From Ovis canadensis (lineage: Eukaryota; Chordata; Mammalia; Artiodactyla; Bovidae): 64,000 nt of DNA. Every line of letters starts with the position of its first letter. Within the stretch, counting starts at the first letter, position 1. This document shows, piece after piece, positions 59,228 through 64,000 of the stretch. The position numbers and the translations under genes are program-made. Below the pieces are notes generated by a model that saw only the letters and a program-made list of their open reading frames with translations, had not been told where the DNA came from and searched no databases. The stretch lies in contig NC_091251.1 of assembly GCF_042477335.2 (NCBI RefSeq), positions 27,544,501 to 27,608,500 on the forward strand, read 5' to 3'.

Positions 59228-59536
59228 CTTCATTTGTCTTTTTTTTCTCTAACCAGAGAAGATTTTTTAATTTGGCGGTCAGCTCTCGGTTGCGGCTTGA
59301 GCGATCTTTGTTGTGGCATGCAGGATTTTTCGCTGTGGCACATGGATTTCCTAGTTGTGTGCGTGCTCCAGAGTGTGTGGGCTTCAGAAGTCAGGGCACT
59401 CAAGTGCTAGTTTTCACACACCAGCCTAGTTGCTCTGTGGCATTTGGGATCCTAGATCACCCACCAGGGATTGATCCACGTCCCTTGCATTGCAAGGTGG
59501 GTTCTTAACCAGTGGAACCACTAGGGAAGTCCCCAA
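59228..59536 (-). mobile_element. CHR-1-type SINE, antisense
   Basis: TTTTTTAATTTGGCGGTCAG, CTTTGTTGTGGCATGCAGGA, TCACCCACCAGGGATTGATC and GTGGAACCACTAGGGAAGTC are reverse CHR-1. Confidence 0.85.
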
Positions 59537-59904
59537 GTCAGAAAATTTTTTAGCAGTTTATTTTTAGAAGGTCTTGAAAATATTGTTAGTTTTTTTGTTT
59601 ATAATGTAGATAGGAGCCTTTCTTCCATTGTATATACTTCTAAATGTTAATGTTTCGATATAGACATTTTAATGGATTTCCCATTTTAAACATTTATTTC
59701 AGTTGCTTCATTTGGATGTCCTGGGTATACTAATCATAATTTACAAGTAAATGATAATTTTGCCTTCTCATTTCCAGTATTCATACCTCATATTTGTTTC
59801 TTTTACCTAATATAGTCATTGGGATTACCAGAAGAATATTAAAGGGTGATATGAGAGCACATTTTCTGCAACTGTTTGCTTTCACATTTTGATTTAGGGT
59901 GTCC
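59537..59904. other. no recognised feature
   Basis: AT-rich, possibly worn L1 sequence; nothing assignable. Confidence 0.35.
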
Positions 59905-60070
59905 CTTTATAGCCATCTGAAAAACCATTTAGGGCAACTCTCTCACTTTACAGTTGAAGATACAGGCTCACAAAGAAGTGAGTTGTTCATCCAAGGTCTC
60001 GCAAGGACCAGGTGTCAGAGCCTGGGTAGGCTTGGAGCTTCTTGACCCACTGACCAGTGCTCATTCACTG
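59905..60070 (-). repeat. MIR SINE, antisense
   Basis: CTCACTTTACAGTTGAAGAT, CATCCAAGGTCTCGCAAGGA and GTCAGAGCCTGGGTAGGCTT are reverse MIR. Confidence 0.7.
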
Positions 60071-62341
60071 TAAGACTGACACACCAGGACAGAGAAGCTC
60101 ACCTGAGGGTCTGCCAGATCTTTGCTGGGCAGCGGCACCGACCGGACGCAGAAATTAGATTCTAAAGCCTCTCTTTTTTTTCCCCCTCTGTGTTTCAAGT
60201 AATGTCTGCTGTATTAAAGTAACAGGTGCCCAGATAAAAGAAAATGCTGGCAGGAATATATTTCATCAGGTACTTGATCTGGAAAACTCCAGTATGAGAT
60301 AAAAACTTCAGGTGACTCACAAAATCTTGGCTTTTTGTTAAGCTTAGACAAAACTATTTGTTTTAATTTGCCTGTGCTTGGTAAATCTGGTGTGCTCAGT
60401 TCATCCAGAGAGCAGGACTGGGGTTTGCTCTGGCCTTAACCAATGGGAAAAAACTCTCAGAAATTCGGGCTTATCCAGCATCTACTGTGTGTCAGCACTG
60501 TATTAGGGATGTTATAGGTATAAGACGTATAGGGATGTTCTATACCACATACAAGGACTATGGTCCTTAAATGGGCCATATGGACCTTATGGACAATAAG
60601 GACTATGGTCTTGGCCTGTGATAATCTTTTTGTCCAGCTAGATGCCCCTATTTGAAATCTGATTTCCTATTTTTCCTCAAATTTTAATTTTTTTAAATCT
60701 GGCAACAAATTTTAATTTTAAACGTTTAGGATGTTACTTATGAATTCTGGCTTGGGCCACCTTCTGAAAACATTTCAGAAAACTTTACCATCATCATTTT
60801 TAGTATAGTGCCGGGGAGATAGGGACGAAGAACGTGCACAGCTGTTGAGTAAGGATGAGTCCTTAAGTAATGATGCCCCCAGCTTCTTTAAAAACATTTT
60901 TCTGCTCGTACCCTGCTTTGAGCCTCATGTGTTTGCTAGGTACACTTTAGCCTATATCTTGAACAGTTTCAGAGGCCAAGTGCCAGGCTTCTCCCCCTCC
61001 CCACACCAGCAAAGCGCCTCTGTTCTGGTGTCAGTTTCTGTTTGGAACACGCTGTCCTACTTTATTTAGCACGATGTCAAAGCTAGTGAAACAGACAGCG
61101 ACACAAAAGCACTGCAGATTCAACGTGGCCGATTAAGCTTGCTGTCCTTTGAGAGGGATCTAGTTGACAATGATAGTAATGTAAGGACAACTTGGGTCTT
61201 TTTTGTTTCTTTAATGATAAGAAGTAGTGCAGAATAAAGGGCAATGTGACATTAGTTGAAGGTGAATACGAAGTCCAGTGTGGTGAAGACAGGACCATTC
61301 ACTGCTAATGGCTGTATTAAGTCAATCACCCAAGGTGAATGTGGTGGAGAAACCAGCCACTTCATGTTTGGGGTGAGGTGTGGTTGCAGTGAGTCATTGT
61401 GCCAGAAAAGAAGCATGATTAAGCCAGCTGTTTCAATTACAGGCTGCCTGGCGTCTTGGGGCTTAAAGCCAAAAGTCTAATGTCTTACTTTGGGAGAATA
61501 TGGATGCTAAGGGCTGTTGAACATTGGTGGCGAGAGCAGCTGGTCTTTTGAAGACCTGAAGACTTTAGGTCTCCTGGAAGCTCTCTCATATTTCCCAGAA
61601 AAGTTAATTCTCCTCCCTCTCTTTTGTGTTTATGCTAGCACCTTGCCCCCTTCACCTGACACCCATCTTTTTAAGAAATACCAACTTCCTTAACAAAAGG
61701 AAAATCCAGAAACTCCACTGGCTTACTGGAAGGACGCTCCTTGAGGGTTTTTACCAATGACTACTGCCACTTTGATAGGCTCAAGGGCAGGTAAAAAAGG
61801 CCGTGATGCCAGAAACTGACATTGAAGTCTGGAAAAGACCAGTATCTTATGGTCCTATAAGTTTAATGTGCTTAAAATGACTTCACAAGAATTGGATCTT
61901 GAGGTCGGGTAGAATGTTGGCTGTAGTTCTGATGCAGGTGGCTCTGGGACCCTACTTGGAGAAGCTTGGCTCTGGATTGATACTCACCTTTAAGAGGCAC
62001 ACCTTGCCCTCCAAGCTTGCATGCCCATACCATCTGATGCCAGAAAGAAGGCACATTCTTACCTGGATTTCTCCTGTCTTAGCTGGCCAAAACTAAGGGA
62101 CAGCACACTTGAGGTCCACATCCCCGCAGAACACCGGTCAAGGCACAAGGGCCTGAGGCTGCTCTCAGAGATACCCAAGGGCTGGCCCTGAGCTCCCGGA
62201 TTTTCTTGCCCTCCTGCGTGGGGGTCTAACCATGTCAGAATCAACAGGGAGTCCCCCCAGGACATCGTGCACATCTCAAGTTCATAACTTGGTTGGAGGT
62301 CCTTTCCTTCCACTAGAGGTGAGTCTAGAATTGAAGAAGCC
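60071..62341. other. no recognised gene; short inverted repeat at 60553-60610
   Basis: About 2.3 kb of unique-looking intergenic sequence downstream of FEM1B. It contains a small inverted-repeat cluster around AAGGACTATGGTCCTT. I looked for the ITGA11 C-terminal exon (KLGFF motif on the minus strand) and did not find it. Confidence 0.45.
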
Positions 62342-63115
62342 CTGACCACTATCCTTATGGCAGAAAGTGAAGAGGAGCTAAAAAGCCTCTTGATGAAGTG
62401 AAAGAGGAGAGTGAAAAAGTTGGCTTAAAGCTCAACATTCAGAAAACAAAGATCATGGCATCCGGTCCCATCACTTCATGGGAAATAGATGGGGAAACAG
62501 TAGAAACAGTGTCAGACTTTATTTTGGGGGGCTCCAAAATCACTGCAGATGGTGACTGCAGCCATGAAATTAAAAGACGCTTACTCCTTGGAAGGAAAGT
62601 TATGACCAACCTAGATAGCATATTCAAAAGCAGAGACATTACTTTGCCAACAAAGGTCTGTCTAGTCAAGGCTATGGTTTTTCCATTAGTCATGTGTGGA
62701 TGTGAGAGTTGGACTGTGAAGAATGCTGAGTGCTGAAGAATTGATGCTTTTGAACTGTAGTGTTGGAGAAAACTCTTGAGAGTCCCATGGACTGCAAGGA
62801 GATTCAACCAGTCCATTCTAAAGGAGATCAGTCCTGGGTGTTCTTTGGAAGGAATGATGCTGAAGCTGAAACTCCAGTACTTTGGCCACCTGATGCGAAG
62901 AGTTGACTCATTGGAAAAGACTCTGATGCTGGGAGGGATTGGGGGCAGGAGGGAAAGGGGACGACAGAGGATGAGATGGCTGGATGGGATCACTGACTCA
63001 ATAGACGTGGGTTTGGGTGAACTCCGGGAGTTGGTGATGGACAGGGAGGCCTGGCATGCTGCAATTCATGGGGTCGCAAGGAGTTGGACACGACTGAGTG
63101 ACTGAACTGAACTGA
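62342..63115 (+). mobile_element. BovB LINE 3' copy
   Basis: It starts CTTATGGCAGAAAGTGAAGA and ends with the GACTGAACTGAACTGA tail. The frame encodes VGLKLNIQKTKIMASGPITS and further reverse-transcriptase C-terminal sequence up to a stop at 62734 (after TVKNAEC), then remains open from 62776 to 63105. It is very similar to the 30 kb copy over its whole length. Confidence 0.92.
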
Positions 63116-63754
63116 CAATGTGAAGAGCGAATTCTAAAACCGCTTGCAGTTGGTAATCGAGTGTGCAGTCAGACCTCGCCCCAGGCGTGTTTTCCACCTG
63201 CGCACTTGCGTGCTATAGAACAGCTTCAATATCACGAGGTCAGATGGGCTGATAATGCTTTTAAAAGACTAAACCCTTTTAAAGCTGGTTATGCATCATG
63301 TTAACACTCTTGAGTTCAACCCTTAGTTTCACCATAAATAATTACTCTTAACTACCAGATAGAGCATTGCTAATAACTCCCCAAATGAACCGTAATATGA
63401 ATTTTCATGTTGATTTGCAGTTGCATTTTGGACTGCTTGCTACCATGCCAAAAGTGCTTCAGAGACTGCTATTCATCTCCTCACCTTCAGACATTGACAA
63501 ATGTGCCCCCAGCCCCTCCAAGAGGCCCTGTGGGGCTCTGAGGACCCTAGTGGTCTCCTGTAGCAAATTACACTCTGGAGACTTGCTGGGATGAGAAACT
63601 TTCAAACTGCAGGCTGGAGCCAAGTAAACTTGAACAGCATTACCACGATGGCACAGTTCCCTGTACGCAGCATGGAAGGTCACTTGTGCGTGTTAACCTG
63701 TTTTTTCTTGTTTTCTAGCCTATATGTTCACGGGCACATTGGAGTCGCTGGGGG
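63116..63754. other. no recognised feature
   Basis: Unique-looking sequence with no supported gene. The open frames at 63367-63683 have no recognisable family. Confidence 0.4.
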
Positions 63755-63897
63755 AACTCAGACACAAACGACGCCCTGGCCCCTCTCCCAGCTGACTAAA
63801 TCTGACCCCCATGGGTGGAACCTTTGCACAGGCAGCATTTAAAGCTCTCAGGTGATTCTATTGTGCAGTTGGGCTTGAGAAACACTGCTCTAGCATG
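63755..63897 (+). repeat. MER5A-like DNA transposon
   Basis: CTCTCAGGTGATTCTATTGT followed by GCTTGAGAAACACTGCTCTA is the MER5A right end, and the preceding text fits its body with divergence. MER5A is an old non-autonomous hAT element. Confidence 0.7.
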
Positions 63898-64000
63898 AGG
63901 CTTTGCTCCCTGTAAAGTATATCTTTTCTGCTCGTCCCACCAGCACTCTTAAGGCCAGTCATGCCTTAAGATCCTTATACCCCACAGCAAATAATTTCAG

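Noticed and set aside
62439-62993. 184-codon minus-strand open frame
   Set aside because: It is the antisense shadow of the BovB reverse-transcriptase remnant at 62342-63115; the same applies to 30335-30790.
58600-64000. 3' end of ITGA11 on the minus strand, expected from mammalian synteny
   Set aside because: I looked for the integrin alpha C-terminal KLGFF-type coding sequence and for a clear minus-strand terminal exon and saw none. It probably begins beyond the right edge.

Overview
The window is mammalian nuclear DNA from a ruminant, almost certainly a bovid (cattle, sheep, goat or a close relative). It is full of ruminant-specific retroposons: BovB (RTE) LINE 3' ends, Bov-tA and BOV-A2 SINEs with (AGC)n tails, and CHR-1/CHR-2 tRNA-derived SINEs. 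Older mammalian L1, L2, MIR and MER5-type repeats lie beneath them. The species cannot be fixed from the sequence alone. Repeat family names are from memory of consensus sequences, so repeat boundaries are good to about 10-30 bases.

Two protein-coding genes are recognisable. (1) CLN6, minus strand: only coding exon 1 (3812-3894) is present, inside a CpG-island promoter at about 3500-4215. Positions 1-3811 are the start of its intron 1 and the other exons lie beyond the left edge. CLN6 is an ER membrane protein needed for export of lysosomal enzymes. (2) FEM1B, plus strand, complete: coding exon 1 at 42487-42734, an 8.9 kb intron, coding exon 2 at 51657-53292, and a 3'UTR of about 4.6 kb to about 57880. 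The joined CDS is 1884 nt (627 codons plus stop). FEM1B is a CUL2-RING ubiquitin ligase substrate receptor. The head-to-head order CLN6(-) / FEM1B(+) is the known mammalian arrangement on human 15q23. ITGA11 would be expected beyond the right edge on the minus strand, but no ITGA11 exon is visible.

Layout: 1-4215 CLN6 intron 1, exon 1 and promoter; 4216-41700 a 37 kb repeat-rich interval with no recognisable coding exon, two GC-rich blocks that may be regulatory (17732-18060 and 28850-29370), and several nested transposon insertions; 41730-42760 FEM1B CpG island, 5'UTR and exon 1, with a (CGG)11 tract and two upstream ORFs; 42735-51656 FEM1B intron with antisense SINEs and a 1.8 kb antisense L1; 51657-57880 FEM1B exon 2 and 3'UTR, free of young SINEs; 57900-64000 intergenic sequence with an L1, SINEs, MIRs, a BovB copy and a MER5A-like element.

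I found no evidence of a new multi-gene system. The points most worth checking are the FEM1B 5'UTR (optimal-Kozak uORF, start-overlapping uORF, CGG tract), the unassigned CpG island near 29 kb, a set of BovB copies that share nearly the same 5' end, and a three-layer nested insertion at 6.2-8.1 kb.
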